From Candidatus Accumulibacter sp. ACC003 (GTDB lineage: Bacteria; Pseudomonadota; Gammaproteobacteria; Burkholderiales; Rhodocyclaceae), in NCBI RefSeq assembly GCF_907163085.1, contig NZ_CAJQTX010000011.1, forward strand, positions 248,001-312,000: 64,000 nt of DNA, read 5' to 3'. The position numbers and the translations under genes were made by a program. Every line of letters starts with the position of its first letter. The first letter of the stretch is position 1. The notes below the pieces were generated by a model, which was given only the letters and a program-made list of their open reading frames with translations, ran no database searches and was not told where the DNA came from. Positions 48,001-56,700 of this stretch are shown here, in pieces.

Positions 48001-49310
48001 GCTGGTGCAGGGTCGTTGCTCAGGCTGGCGCGATCGGCGTCGGCGTAGGCCTGCAGCGTCCAGCCCTGGTCGGCAGCGAACTGCGGATGCCAGAGCAGCG
48101 GTGCGGCCGCTTCCTGGCCAAGTCGTTCGCTGGCGGCGTGCAGCGTGAACGACAGGTACTTCAGACCGGCGCTGGCGTCGCCGATGTCGGCGGCGACGCT
48201 CAACCAGACGCGGGCGCCGTCGGACCACGGCGCCGTCGCGCCATTGTCCAGCGTCGCCGGCTGGTCGCTGGCGAGGTGGCTGGCGAGCAGCGGCAGCGTC
48301 CAGTTGCCAAAGTCGGCGACGGTGCTGCCGTTTTGCTGACCACTACCCGTGTCGTGCCACTGGCGGGCCAGCGCCAGCGTGTGGCCGGCGAGCGTCAGCG
48401 TGGCGTCGATCTGCAGCGCGCTGGCAAAGGTCTTGTCGGCGCTGTCGATGATGATCGTACTGGCAATTTCGCTGCGGCGTCCGGCGAGGTCCCAGGCGCT
48501 CAGACGCAACTGGTAGGTGCCGTTGTCGAAGCGACGCGGATCGACGTCGGCCAGCGCCAGCGTTTGCGCGACCGCGCTGGCCGGCACGTCGGCCTCGGCC
48601 AGCGTCTGCCAGGCGTCGCTGCCGGCGGCGCTGATCTGCAGCTGCCAGCCCAGTAATTGCGCTTCGTACAGCTGCGCGGCGATGGCCGTGCTGGCGCGTA
48701 GCGTTCGCGGCTGGCTGGCGGCGTTGCTGCCGGCGAGCGCGCCGCTCCACGCCAGTTGTGGCGCGCTGTTGTCTGTTGAGTCCTTGACGCGCAGCGTATG
48801 GAGGCGGGTGGCGACGAAGCCGTCGCGGTCGGTGGCGGTGACGCGCAACTCGAGCAGGCCGGGACGCGTCGCCAGCAGCTTGACACGGCCGGCGGCGTCG
48901 AGCGCCAGGCTTTGCCAGTCGCCGTCCTGGCCATCGCGCAGCTCGACGGCGATGCGCGCGATGCCGCTCCAGGCGTCGGCGCGAACGCTCGCCAGGACGC
49001 TCTGGCCGGGCAGCAGCGGCGTGCTCGGCGTCGTCGACACGACGATTTTCGGGGCGTTGGCGGCGGCGTCGGCGACGACGCGCAAGGTGAAGGTCGCCGA
49101 CGCCGTGCCATTTTCGGCGCGGCCGTCGCTGACCCAAGCGGTCAGCGTGAAGTCGCCGATCTGCCCCGGGCCGGGGGTCCAGGTCAGGCGCCGGCTGTCG
49201 GCGTCGTAACGGGCGCCCGCCGGCAGGCCGCTGAAGCTGACGGCGAGCGCTTCGCTCTGGCTGGCGCCGTCGGCGTCGACAACGGTGATGCCTTGGAGTG
49301 CCGTTCTCTG
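36063..49310 (-). CDS. Giant modular surface/extracellular protein, downstream part (5' end missing)
   Basis: Open frame of 4,416 codons with no ATG start: it opens after TAG at 49311-49313, mid-way in a putative Ig domain. Positions below count from the TTG at 49085. In order: Ig-like domains; an RHS/YD-like segment (about 395-480, YRYDSAGRLIVV); a dockerin-like EF-hand pair (about 617-670); a Big2-like domain (about 965); a beta-propeller (about 1440-1860); a peptidoglycan-binding-like stretch (about 2100-2150); a GH19-like domain (about 2430-2680); a matrixin-like protease with HEYGHVVGLEH (about 3040); three cadherin-like VNDAP repeats (about 3310-3585); a jelly-roll-like segment; two more cadherin-like domains; a DUF4114-like domain (GGAGDFDDALIKG); and a final Ig domain. 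The C-terminus has no RTX, LPxTG or PEP-CTERM signal. It is in the same frame as the giant coding region beyond 50719 and is probably its continuation. Confidence 0.8.
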   Translation of the reverse strand, partial: QRTALQGITVVDADGASQSEALAVSFSGLPAGARYDADSRRLTWTPGPGQIGDFTLTAWVSDGRAENGTASATFTLRVVADAAANAPKIVVSTTPSTPLLPGQSVLASVRADAWSGIARIAVELRDGQDGDWQSLALDAAGRVKLLATRPGLLELRVTATDRDGFVATRLHTLRVKDSTDNSAPQLAWSGALAGSNAASQPRTLRASTAIAAQLYEAQLLGWQLQISAAGSDAWQTLAEADVPASAVAQTLALADVDPRRFDNGTYQLRLSAWDLAGRRSEIASTIIIDSADKTFASALQIDATLTLAGHTLALARQWHDTGSGQQNGSTVADFGNWTLPLLASHLASDQPATLDNGATAPWSDGARVWLSVAADIGDASAGLKYLSFTLHAASERLGQEAAAPLLWHPQFAADQGWTLQAYADADRASLSNDPAPAAADNLQRQGDRLYEQLSGLPWVPTAYTLTSPDGSRYTLDAQGTINSVRFADGRMCVVSDAGIAAVGGDVSERIDFQRDSAGRILRITFPIGPGGNDASTLSYRYDSAGRLIVVRRLDDADLGTPIAYDAAGQPLSDALTANLGAIASWNEGSDGGGGGGATWSGTLSADASVNIAFTVRASELASTAHTPGSPGAVIIALETTLPLDGELEVVGAQLIGTASVHGRVTRLLRVGEAGVKLIRLRGVGDAELRLSVAGDVNHDGVVDGIDSQAWQEAEAAHDANNTLADLDGDGAIDSHDRQLLYANSGFRANQAPVATDSRAPITTHAGLASRRALSGIAEDREGDPIFWRILGSTHGDARLAADGQTLLFRPADGYSGEANVTLQADDGFTAGAAIELTIRVSAASLLQLQLALLPTLASGQFTKLHATADFADELGVVITDDAYLTLSAADLGTLGATAPMPLRIDDSRDLVHATGSGPALLIVQRVHADGRLIQAVAATNVRAAPLPFDVAADDESDYSNYADEEAATIEPDVYPGTLTLTPGDSRQLKVHVLDAYSDQPIDIHNARQTVFAGTPEALETYTDPDTGEDFEVLIPAAPAVYSGTRYFVSDASVATVSADGLISALRAGEVTLSIVHLASVVDDYGELSQQAIGQTNIRLSVQAAQFTDDDPLTATPAGIQIAADQGGVVQAASGETVMIGAGALPADALVSIRRIELANIEAATGLAAPAPAIVQALAAFHLEIGEENSTLPVQLAITLQDDAGVQVGDEVLFLRRGTAPDVNGQLHDIWWLVDNGFVGTNADGQLVARTASPPYSGISASGDLLCVKSAINSQTGAVTVRGSAINVFALMMDSLAISMSGGLAGNGLSGASAASGLIGSLAGLSDVFAICVDSGGVYQVVPVQKTIADGDLTLTIESANGASPNADDASSPRISAVQVLSSGKLRLTLEQLQPNTAAGMPAQPVALRVWISPDRLTVDPLGKASSESWKDEQGARHDGLRVWQKLLDLEAVAAGASSATLDLDLPKNIALGVHTLTVQRLLQTLDPAVPGAMRWLADGDAARVTIEGQSVFSVVTQDHVIRIFRGGAVVKEIEYPSRDGRAGVVNGSKTDQIAFSLDNRLMYVAGMGGDIHVIDTATMQLAATFSVGTANVSSLAVSGQSLYVAEGGYYDARGAYRLLRVNIDETASNFLAIEQIDLPAAVSGQNAPYGYIDLAVSHGVHSYLAVTASQRDLGVSAERAQPDGGKVFIVDLDRLLEKHGRLAVSGADAFVLVDIPTPQGQGPQFISSAGIKGNALRLLLSNALDRNAGLATVSVGLSDSGALDGTTTFRQLVLSAMLPGLSHLDASYQLNIQRAQSPALVVSRNGIDYALVADYFFDFVDPLYALDDPQNGVRQMGGKIGVVKDPFGASPEYLGATSPIIDANISRLQVSDAGQTLWADIRYWPTIGEPPSASGLLVWDLEQLLAAAERNSLARHASPRPLPIDRERIDGVTTQVVTPSKFDLASSQKLTSGWIFGIAASALLKPDAVEFTAPVDGGLFLKTGIEPDADHKVPELNYGDIARVDLFKLIRDQYASTLANVKDADLGVTWDNIEVSGAAQVVKDATGFLLTAERQDGFASVAAATEKTYKGLQAVNTDQGKKTLRNSGVIFLAPIVDVDQLRMGKNLPSGDITITLKGFDQDDPEKRLLLKLRVVDYQKAPETVLFGDRPLNNPGYHAFEPAGPVNAAKDGQNSLLDVWRTEQRLKYLGFGLSPINQKGEITVNGSIDDAERIALRQFAQIVEGETDYKDTVTKEVKVKGKMKPVTERLPPVILSPDDLAWLSAYNAPHWLNFFPSGRQQLVGWVDKTDQKKPTEAMGTSWVFDLMLAAQATATAQARPHSLWFNGTGSLGAMLNLGINEEYVSKPNRTRVDDRDIVTGLTTNIPPSVIASAGKSAYQNKIWDYNNALALSNLLRNPNLNNYNAVTKTAGTVLANARGDNRQDQALRDFFAVYSSTLADDVAANGSWEEIGTSVQSGTSAAEKKRIQYALFGNGTQDKGLIAAADVRLGGLGLNIGAKLDQAALGKGTISGIAPALIEYAWNEFSINTPQRIAAFLAQSKQETSFTTLREDLRHRNATRVSRLFTASFTYSAAEGAVNDKYREKGRNADENAKAYIDDNLPAAGSSQDAWINYEKAFANRVYSTDYGNGASGYTRDSKKIWDYIGRGLIQLTGSDVYDGFIEFLENKPKIDLPSSTSVAKNHELIASNIGVAAYSAGWYWNKRNINNKADSVGLFGAYSEAKYLEVTKAVNGAGQAGAKDRWKYFNEFSNKAYAEGNPYESMRSALDRLGLVASNARGYEDYIGIILNKRTLTQIENGSARRLVAPDDLKSNLPSEPIINRTRFFEQSTTTLSDHEGGSKMIYLPPVDLAFSIYADAQAVQQRHAGSTNFQGDDEADIRATYGLCRFMPSTRAAWDHARHGSVFYELDISTAASDIGLFDHPSRPDLNIYKNAFAVVKSPKHGKLVEYKAHKTINDLRYEPDRNYVGVDEVTVVVTGVDQRTKDSVELELRYHLKVTRESYEDYLTLGEKIGRKYCPKLYWPISVVESSAASQRNSAETIVRFTDLPSAAVGYTAVESQNATITLSPTAAGYGWFIDLTPTDNAEFLPTSDPLEWIARPGSEADGRMDMLTVLLHEYGHVVGLEHSANSHDLMASTLLPGVRRLPSAGEAAALGGLLLGTGSVPLPYDPSTPPGAPLPLSRSLASVRSSRLRQSDPTPWRSDDERSGVAQFDIAANLTLENASFSDGSGWSTTGDVRFAQGSATLKESAATQTRLNQAFVVGAHDRLLSFTLSGIALDDTNAAPDDAFEVALIDANSGLSLFASTGLAGSDAILNMQADGRAYLADDVTMTSHPDGSRSIVVDLAGIAAGTVVNLVFDLIGFGRGAAASSSQVTITQLQLASTVLEAHDDNASTAEDTALTLDVVSNDVGADRPGVWPVVVDGPAHGELTVDADGRFSYRPHANWYGDDRFTYRLRGDGVESAVATVSVTVTPVNDAPTIVARSVALDEDSEVVLDLLADASDVDGDALQFVTESPQHGTLSGWADGTISYRPAPDFNGQDSFVWRVSDGELSTESVLRITVKAVNDAPVAADDDATLAEDDRIVLDLLANDDDVDGDALSVLVVSPAAHGTLTRDDEQRLIYTPDANWSGEDTFTYLADDGQARSAVATVRLVVTPLADAPKLSVAEAAAREVFRTGWESIGNAWPGATFVKAGELEGWRLLGEPSASAASGIKAWHTGNLIADATGRPRAIAAAPGNGFYWLQLTYAGGSRYPTQAIERKLETVAGARYTLSFDLAGVPGYGAEQARVGIMVDGQPIASVASPSPIEGLAWQTYSVQFIASGGTQTLRIAAEATPRPIRDSGLMIDDIALSETLPTASGDEDTAIRLPAIDAALLDTDGSETLAIVISGLPAGATLSDGSKRFTATGDAADEHHGEGSGRVDISGWNLEQLYFTPPPDAHGRFVLTVLATTTEQANQAHASRRAEQTVTVWPVNDAPLARDAHLTLPQGSRVDIDLAALVGDVDGDTLSWRLGAAAHGSVARNSEGTWTYVPQARFSGSDRFTFTVSDGTLTATASVYLTITPAKHPPQWQTTPPTSFDVHDGLPASVFTVAGTAGTATTLSFSWTIRRAAYANEIGVYRVDDADGRIGNRLPGDAGYAAAALADSRATLVFASDARPGEQAALVLPSGQYVAFYLVQDASRTQWQNHNAANAIGRGPLAFFSIQAANPDRSDHLRVRLQPDGSLTLAWEDLLFGGAGDFDDALIKGRGLTLASRPFVYRARAGDEDGDALTYRLLDAPAGARVDAASGVLAWAAPQAGSHTFRLEADDGHGGRVEQRFTVRFAPASGICQVASGAGAAAALAARQASDLRHIENKHGGQSAPPAKIDWSGAKPACFSGPVVSPSKWLAEFLGGHSKNRKPAELPSWQIRIDR
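38330..39165 (-). repeat. Three tandem cadherin-like (VNDAP-type) domains
   Basis: Three consecutive units of about 90 residues, each with a HGTL/HGEL turn, a Y-x-P stretch, a G-x-D-x-F core and a junction VNDAP or LADAP. This is the Tandem-95 or cadherin-like pattern of large bacterial adhesins. Two more divergent copies follow at about 37110-37740, after a jelly-roll-like segment. Confidence 0.75.
40200..42330 (-). other. AT-richer module insert within the giant gene, with a GH19-like domain
   Basis: Base composition and amino-acid use (more Asn, Lys, Tyr) change visibly here compared with the very GC-rich flanks, while the frame stays open. The segment encodes a GH19/endolysin-like domain at about 41040-41800: FLAQSKQETSF with the first likely catalytic Glu, YIGRGLIQLTG, and AYSAGWYWNKRNINN. 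A peptidoglycan-binding-like stretch (RTEQRLKYLGFG) lies just upstream at about 42640-42800. Inference: a muralytic cassette acquired by recombination into a surface protein gene. Confidence 0.65.
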
Positions 49311-50719
49311 CTATCTTGTGGGAGGCCGAGATGCGAGTGTTTTGCGCTTGTTGAGAGCGAAGAGGCAAAAACACCGCGGGAGACCCATCTATACGGGCGC
49401 ACGCGGTGCCTATTACTTATGGTGTGTGGGGTGGGGTGTTGGGTCTTCTCTCTGGACAGCGGGGTGTTCAACGGGCGTCATAGGGCATACTGATATGGGA
49501 TTATGCGAGAGGCTCACTGTCATAGGGGTGCGTGTGCCTGGGGGGCGGTGCAAGACGGAACGGGGGCTGGGAGGTTCCTACGGGGGTAAAAACAACAGGG
49601 AAATGGGGAAAGGGTAGGGTTTTGCACCGGCAGGGCGAGTCGGAGGCGAGCTGGGGGGGGTTCCGTGGGGTGATAAAAACAGCCGCGTGCGAGACGGGAA
49701 TGTCGGAGCCAAGGCGAAGGCCGGAGGTGGCTGTCTGGGTAAAAAACGCCCCGGGAGGGGGGCCGAGAGCACCAGGCGCAACTGAGGCGGCGCCGCGGGG
49801 TCGGGGCGACACGGGGAAGCCAGCGGGGGCGCCTGCGACGACGGGCAGAGGCAGGGGGGCGATGCGCCGCGCCCTTGGACGTGGCGGACGGCGAACTCCG
49901 AGAAGCACGACTGAACCGGACCGCGGCGCCGTCGCTGGCTGTCAGCGTCAAGCGCCATAGCCCGGCTTCGGTACGGGTCGTTGCCGTCCTTGCGCGATAT
50001 CATACTCCTTCATCAGATCGGACACTCAACTCGGCACGTTAAGAAGGCACTATACATACAGTCTGGCGCGATTTCGTCCGTCGGCCGGGCGAAACAGTCA
50101 TGCCTGCGGCGGGTGGCGGATTTTATACCGTCGGGCACTCACCAAAAAAATCAAGATACAAACCCCAAAGTGAGGATGGTGCGGGGTCTGGGGCTTGAGA
50201 GGTGGGTTCTCGTCGGAAGATAACTGTCTCGACGGCTATTGTCGATCAAAGCGCGTGATACGATTAGAAAATTGAGGAGGGCAGACGTGTGCTCCGGTGA
50301 GGAGTGCGGTGTGGGGTCTGTTGTCAGGGGGTAGCGTATTACCTAGATCTAAATTCTCTTCTTCGAGGCAGGCGTGACCCGGTGGTGTCGGCGTCCGCGG
50401 GTATCCGCTAGCGGCTGACCGTTGCCACAAGCGACCGGGATCCTTACAGATGCCAAGCAAGCGGAGGTGCTGCGGGGCGGACGAGATGAGGCCACGGCAG
50501 GGCTGCGTGACGGATTGCCAGGGCGGCTGCGCGGGAGTAAGGGCGAGCCAGTCGTTAAGCCCTGGTGGTGTGGGTCGGGCGTTTGTGTTCTGTTTCTTTC
50601 TAATTGTACGCTGGGGGGTTGGCTAGGGTGTCTGGTATGTGACATGCGGTGCGCGCGGCCGACGCCCGCCGGCCCTACATCGCGTGCCCGTACGGCCGGG
50701 GCAGCAACTCCGCCCAGCG
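49311..50719. other. Anomalous non-coding island that splits the giant gene
   Basis: About 1.4 kb with no homologous coding on any frame, visibly different in texture (G-runs, pyrimidine-poor tracts) from both flanks. Protein homology of the giant gene stops at about 50719 after RDLDQDPLTWRAG and resumes at about 49300 with GITVVDADGASQSEA, in the same frame. No transposase, inverted repeats or target duplication was found. CAGACGTGTGCTC (50282-50294) equals 13 bases of a common Illumina adapter, and AGATCGGA (50015-50022) starts a degenerate look-alike of the same adapter. An assembly artefact is therefore possible. Confidence 0.6.
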
Positions 50720-53700
50720 CACCGGCTCTCCAGGTCAAGGGATCCTGATCGAGGTCCCTGGCGACGAGTGCGACCGACAGCGGTTCGCCGACCAGCGCGA
50801 CGACCTGGCGCGGCGCGGTGATCTGCGGCGCTTCACTGACGCTGCGCACGCCGACGATGAACGATCGGGCGGTGCCGAGCACCTGCGTGGCGTCGCCGTC
50901 GCCGTCGTCGCTGGCGCTGACGGTGATCGTGTAGTCGCCGCGATCGCCGGCGCCCGGCGCGAAGTGGATGCGGCCGTCGACCCGGCCGGCCAGCGAGTCT
51001 GAGTCAGTGGTCTGCGTCCAGGTCGCGAAACGCGGCAGGCCGCTGATCGTGACCGCCAGCGGATTGCCATCGTCGTCGCTGACGCTGAAGGGAATTTCGA
51101 CGATCTCGCCGGCATCGACCAAAGCCTTGCCGAGGGAGGCAATCTGCGGCGCGCGGTTGGCGTTGCTGACGACGATGCTCAGCGGCAGCTGGCTGGTCGC
51201 CGGCGTTGCGCTGCCGTCGCCGTCGTCGCTGGCGGTAAGCTCGAGGCGATAGCTACCGGCCTGCGTGTAGCCCGGCGTCCACAGGATTTCCAGCGTTTCG
51301 GCGTCGAAGCTGGCGCCCGCCGGCAGGCCGTCGAGCTGGTAGTCGAGAGTCGGCGCACGGCCTTCGGCGCCGATCGCCTCGGCATCGGCGCGCGGCCGGA
51401 TGCTTGCGGCGAACTCGGGGTGGTCGGGGTCGAAGGCGAAGACGTTGATGCGCAGCGGCTGGCCTTCGAGTACATGCCAGGTCTCGGCGGTGTGGAAGAA
51501 CGGCGCGCCGTTGGCGTTGGCCACCTCGAGGACGATGTCGCGGCTGAGCGATGTGCGCTTCGTTTCACCGCCGAGCGTCGTCCACTTGGCAACGACGATG
51601 ACCGGCACACGGTAGCTGCCGTGCTGGTCAAAAGCGGGTGTCCAGGCGAACCAGCCGGTCTCCGCATCGAGCGTCGCGCCGCCGGGCAGCCAGCGCGCAC
51701 CGTATTCGATGCTGAGCGTCGTGCCGTCGGGCTGCATGCTACCGGCGGCGCTCCCCGCTACGCCGGCGACGAGTTGCAGCGACCAGGAATCGCCTTCGCG
51801 CAGCTGCTGCACAGCCAGCGCGGCGAGTGTCGGCGGCGCGTAGCCCTGGTCGACGGTGATCGTGAACGACTCGCTGGCAGTGTGCGTGCCGTCGCTGGCG
51901 ATGACCGTGATGCCGTCCCAGATGCCGGCCTGATCGAAGCCTGGCGTCCAGCTCAGGACGCCGCTGGCGGCGTCGAAGCTGGCGCCGGGCGGCAGCTTGC
52001 GGATGCTCAGCGTCAGCGCGTCGCCGTCGGCGTCGGCGGCGAGCAAGGGTAGCGATAGCGTTTCACCTTCGGCGAGCGTGTGGTCGGCAATCGGGTCGAT
52101 GACCGGCGCGTGCTGGCCGCCGATCACCAGCAAGCGGAAGCGGCGCAGCGCGGCGCCGCCGCGGCTGTCCTGAACGCGCACGACGACGCGGCTGTCGGCG
52201 TCGGCGCTGGCGGTCGGCGTCCAGGCCAGCGTCGCCTGCGCGTGCTGGCCGTCTTCGGCCGATTCGATCGTCGCCGCTGGCGTCAGCGTCACTCCGACGG
52301 GGGCTTCGACGAGTTGCCACCAGAAGCGTTCACCGTCGCTGTCGACGGCTTCGACGGTGGCGGTCCATACCTCGCCGACGGTCGCCAGCGGCAGCTCGGC
52401 ATCGTCGAAGGGTTTGTCGAACGCATCGACAAACGCGTCGCCAAACACCTCGGCAATGCGCAGGATCGGCGGCGCGTTTTCCTGCGGCAAGGCGTAGACG
52501 CCGTGGCCGACGTTGCCTTTCACCAGCTCGGCGAGGCCGGCGCGCCGTGCCAGTTCGCTGCCAGGCGTCAGCCGCACGGTCTGGCCGGCGATCGTCGCGC
52601 CACCGGCCAGCTTGCCGCCGAGCGCCTGCAGTGCGGCGCTGAGGTCGATGGTCCACAGCTCGGCTTGCGCGGCGTCGCCGCGTTGCGCGTCGGCGATCAG
52701 ATCGGCGAAGTACTGGCCGGGGTCGAGCAGCAGGAGCAACGGGCCGCGGATTTCGTCGCTGCCGACGTTGGTGACGCTGACGTCGTAGGTGATCTCACCG
52801 GTGGCGCGGTTGGCACGCGTGTTGGTGAACTCGAGCTGCAGCTCGCTGCTCATGTCGAGCAGCGCCGTAAAGCGGCTCGAGTAGCTCGCCGGCAGAGGTA
52901 TTTCGCTGCTGCTCTGCAGAGTGTTGGCAATCGTCAGCTGGTACTCGCCGGCGGCGAGACCGTCGACGGCCAGCCAGGCGGTGTAGGTCGCCGCATCCCA
53001 GCGGATGGCCTGCGGGGCGAGCTGTGCGCCGGCGTTGTCGCCGAGCGCGGTCAGTGTGAAGTTGACCGGGTTGAGAACACTGTGCGCGTCGAGCGCGTCG
53101 TGCCGCTCGCCAGCGGCGGCGCTGGCCTGTGCGCCAAGCCACATCGGCTGGTCGAAAACGACGCCAATCTGGTTGATCGGCAGCGCCAGCAGCGCGCCAT
53201 CGGCGATGGTGACGGCTTTGACCTGCGGCGCACGGTAGCGCGCGATCTCGTCGATGCGCGTTGTCTGGGCGACCAGGATGCGGCCGTCGGCGGTGGCGAC
53301 GACGCTCTCGCCACGCGTGCCGCCTTCGGCCAGCTGCAGCGTTTGGCGGCTGGCGAGTTCGATCATCCACAGCGGTGACTGCTGCGGCGTCGCTTCTATG
53401 TCGCTGGTGCGCGCGCGCTGGCGGAGCGTGCTCGAGGCGAACAGCAGGCCGGCGAGCGGCGTCGCGTTGGCACCAAAGGCAATGCTGTCGATTTCGCCGG
53501 CGAGCTTGAATTCGAGCTCGGCGCGGCCGGCGTAACGGCCTTCGAGCGCGAAGCTGATGATCTCGCTGCTGGCGTGCAGTTGTGCGCCGACGATTTCGCT
53601 GCCGGTCCACTTGACGCCCCACAGGCGGCCGTCGGGGGCGAACGCCAGGTCACCGACGCGCTGATTACTGAAGTGTCGCCAGGCGCGGCTGGCAAGCTCG

Positions 53701-56700
53701 GCCGTCGGGTCGAAGACGTCGATTCCCTGGCCCGACGAAACGTAGATTTCGCCGTTACCCGGGTCGATCGCCAGTGCGTGCGTCAGCGGCTCGCCGCCGG
53801 GGCCCTGATGAGCTGCGATGATTGTGCCGCTGGCGGCGTCCACCTGCAGCAGTTCGGCGCCGCTGAGAACCCACAGCTGCCCCAGACGATCAAGCGCCAT
53901 GTCGGTGATCGGCGCAGCAAGGGTGAACAGCGGTGTGGCGCTGGCGAATCCGTTACCGACGCCGCTACCGCCTTGGCCGCCGACTTGGCCACCATCGTGG
54001 CCAACGTGAAAGACCTGCTTGCGCTCGCTGCCGGCGCTGAACATGAAGCTGTGGTCAGGCATCTCGAGCAGCGCTTGCGCGCCGATGTCGGCGTCGCTGG
54101 CGGCGTAGCCGGCGGCGAAACCGCGCAGCGAGAAGGGCGCAAGTACCGAGCGGAAATCGCTGGCCTGCACGCTGGCGACCAGCCCCGGCAGCTGTCGCGA
54201 CGCGTCGGCGAACAGTGCGTTGGCCGGATAAACGCGGTCGGCGGGTGCCTGCGGCGTTTCCGTAGTCGGCAGCAGGGACTGATTGACGCCGAGGGTGTCG
54301 AGAATTTCCTGGCGTGCGCCGTCGTCGGGCAGCACGGCCCTGGCCAGCGAAGCGGCCTCGCGATTGCCGGCGCGATCGATGGCGACGGCGAGGAACTCGT
54401 AGTGCTTGTTGCTGCCAGCATCGCCGACGAAAATCGCCTGCGCCACCGTCGGGTCGACCTGGCGCTGCCAGATGCGGAAGTCGCCGCCGTCTTCGGCGAC
54501 GTAGAGCGTCACCGATTTGACGCCGCTGCCGACGCCGCCAAGGCTGTCGCGATCGTCGGCTTGCCAGCGCAGGTCGAAAGTCGGCGCGCCGTCGGTGTTG
54601 TCGCCGAGCGCGGTGACCGCCAGCGTCGTTCGCGGTGCGCTGGCGTCGAGCCTGACGAGCGTGCTGTCGCTGTCGATCGGCGGCGCCTGGTCAAGGATCA
54701 AGCGCGCGCTGGCCGCAATGTCGACGCCCGAGAGCGCGTCGTCGGCGGCGATGACGGTGTAGCTGACGAAGCCACGCCGCAACTCGGCGCTGGCCTGGCC
54801 GGCGCTGCCGGTGAGCAGGCCGCGCGTCGCGTCGCGCAGCAGCTCGCCGGTCTGTGGGTCGATCGCTTGCAGCAGCCAGGTGGCGATCCGCGTCGACACG
54901 TCGACGCCGGCGCTGACGCGCAGGACGAAGCCCTTGCTGGCGGTGAAATCGAAATCGCCCTGGAAGCTGCCGCGAGCCGCCGGCAGATGGACTTTGATGT
55001 CGCCGATCTGCAGGTCGCCGAGGCGGAACGAGCGCGCGTCGAGGCCGGCGTCGAGCTGGCCGAGCAGCCGCAGCTGTCCCACCGGCGTCTCGCCGGGGTT
55101 GCTGAAGTTGATCGTGTAGGGCAGTGGCGTCGCCGCTGGAACGGTCGCCTGGCCGTCTTCGCCGAGCGCCGCTTGCGGGCCCTGGACGCTGAGCAGCGCG
55201 GCGCTGCCGGTCGCCGCCGTTGTTGACTCGCTGGCCGCCTGCTGCAGATAGCGCGTCAGGTCCAGCGCCTGGCCGGGAAGAGGTTTGAAGTCGGCGTCGA
55301 GGACGCCGATGTGGCGCAGGTATTCGAGTTCGCTGATGCCGCCAGCAAAGACGTTGAAGTTGATGAAGTGCGTCGCCTGCGTCGCGTGCTGGTCGTAATC
55401 GGCCGGGTTGGCGAGCACCGGCACCGGGATTTCGACGTAGCCGGCGAGCGCCTGCCTGATTTCGAGATAGTCGATCGGCGCGGTCGTCGCCAGTGGGTCG
55501 CCGGCGCGCGCAGCGCTATCGCCGTACCACTTCTGGACGGTGGCGAAGAAACCGAGCAGGTCGCCCTGGCTGCGATAAGTCTCGCCGCCATGCGCGAGCA
55601 GGATGCCGCTGGCCAGCGTGCTGCTCAGGCTGATCATTTTGGCGTTGGCGCGGATCGGTGGCGCTTCGTCGAGCGGCCGCAGATAGCCGGCCGATTCGAG
55701 CGCCGCCAGCCAGCCGGCGAGCCACTGCCCGAGGTCGGCGGCGAGCGCCGCCAGGCTCGCCGGCGCCGTCGTGTCGGCGAGGATGGCGGTGCGCAACCGG
55801 GCGGCGTGCGCGATCTGTTCGGCGATGAATTCGTCGCGCGTCAGCGGCGTCGCCGCGCCGGCCAGGTTGAAGCGGAAAGGCATCGCCAGAGCTTCGATGT
55901 CGAGCAGATGTTCTTGCGGCACGCGCGACATGAACTTCTTCGCCAGTCCGTTGGCGATCCGGTCGAGATCCTCGGGGCCGCCGTCGAGCAGCCCCAGTTC
56001 CTGCCATTCGGGGTGCAGCGCGTAGAGCTTGCCGCGCAAGCCGTCGAAATCCCAGGCCTGCCATTCGGCCAGTCCCGGGTAGGTCTGGACCGTGAAGCTC
56101 ATGCCGACGTAGCCGCCAGCCGCCAGGTCGAGCGCGTAGCCCGGCAACAGCGTCACGCCGGCGGTGTTCAGTGCCGCGTCGAGGCTCGCCCAGGGGACGT
56201 CGGCGCGGGCCGTGCCGCTGGTCGGCGTTGGGCCGTAGGTCTGCGTGTTGCCGGCGCTGTCGAGCGTCGCGCCGTCGGGCTGGCCGGCGACGTTGCCGCC
56301 GACGACCAGATACGGTAGCGCGAGTCCGTTGAGCAGCTCAGCGCTGTAACCGAGTTCGGGGACGCCGAGGTCGAAACGCACGTAGGGCGTGTCGACGTTG
56401 CTCAGACTCTGCAGCGAGACGCTGTACAGGCCATTCTCGCCAGGGATCAGGCTGCGCGGGCCGCCGATGCCGATCGTCACGTCGGCCTCGACGCCGCGCT
56501 CGACGAGAAAACGCTGCGCTTCGGTGACGCGCTGGCCGTCGGGATTGATCACGCTCAGGTCGTAGAGACCGAGTGGCAAGTTGCGCAGGTCGAAGACCGC
56601 GCGGATGCGCGTCGCGTCGAGCACTTGCCAGCGTTCGGGTTCGGCTTCGGCGACGCCGGGCTTGCTCAGCTTGACCAGCGCGCCGGGCTTGAAGTGTGCG

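Noticed and set aside
49501-50550. Several 60-140 codon open frames inside the island
   Set aside because: They overlap in many frames, are low in complexity, have no start signals and match nothing; expected by chance in G-rich sequence.
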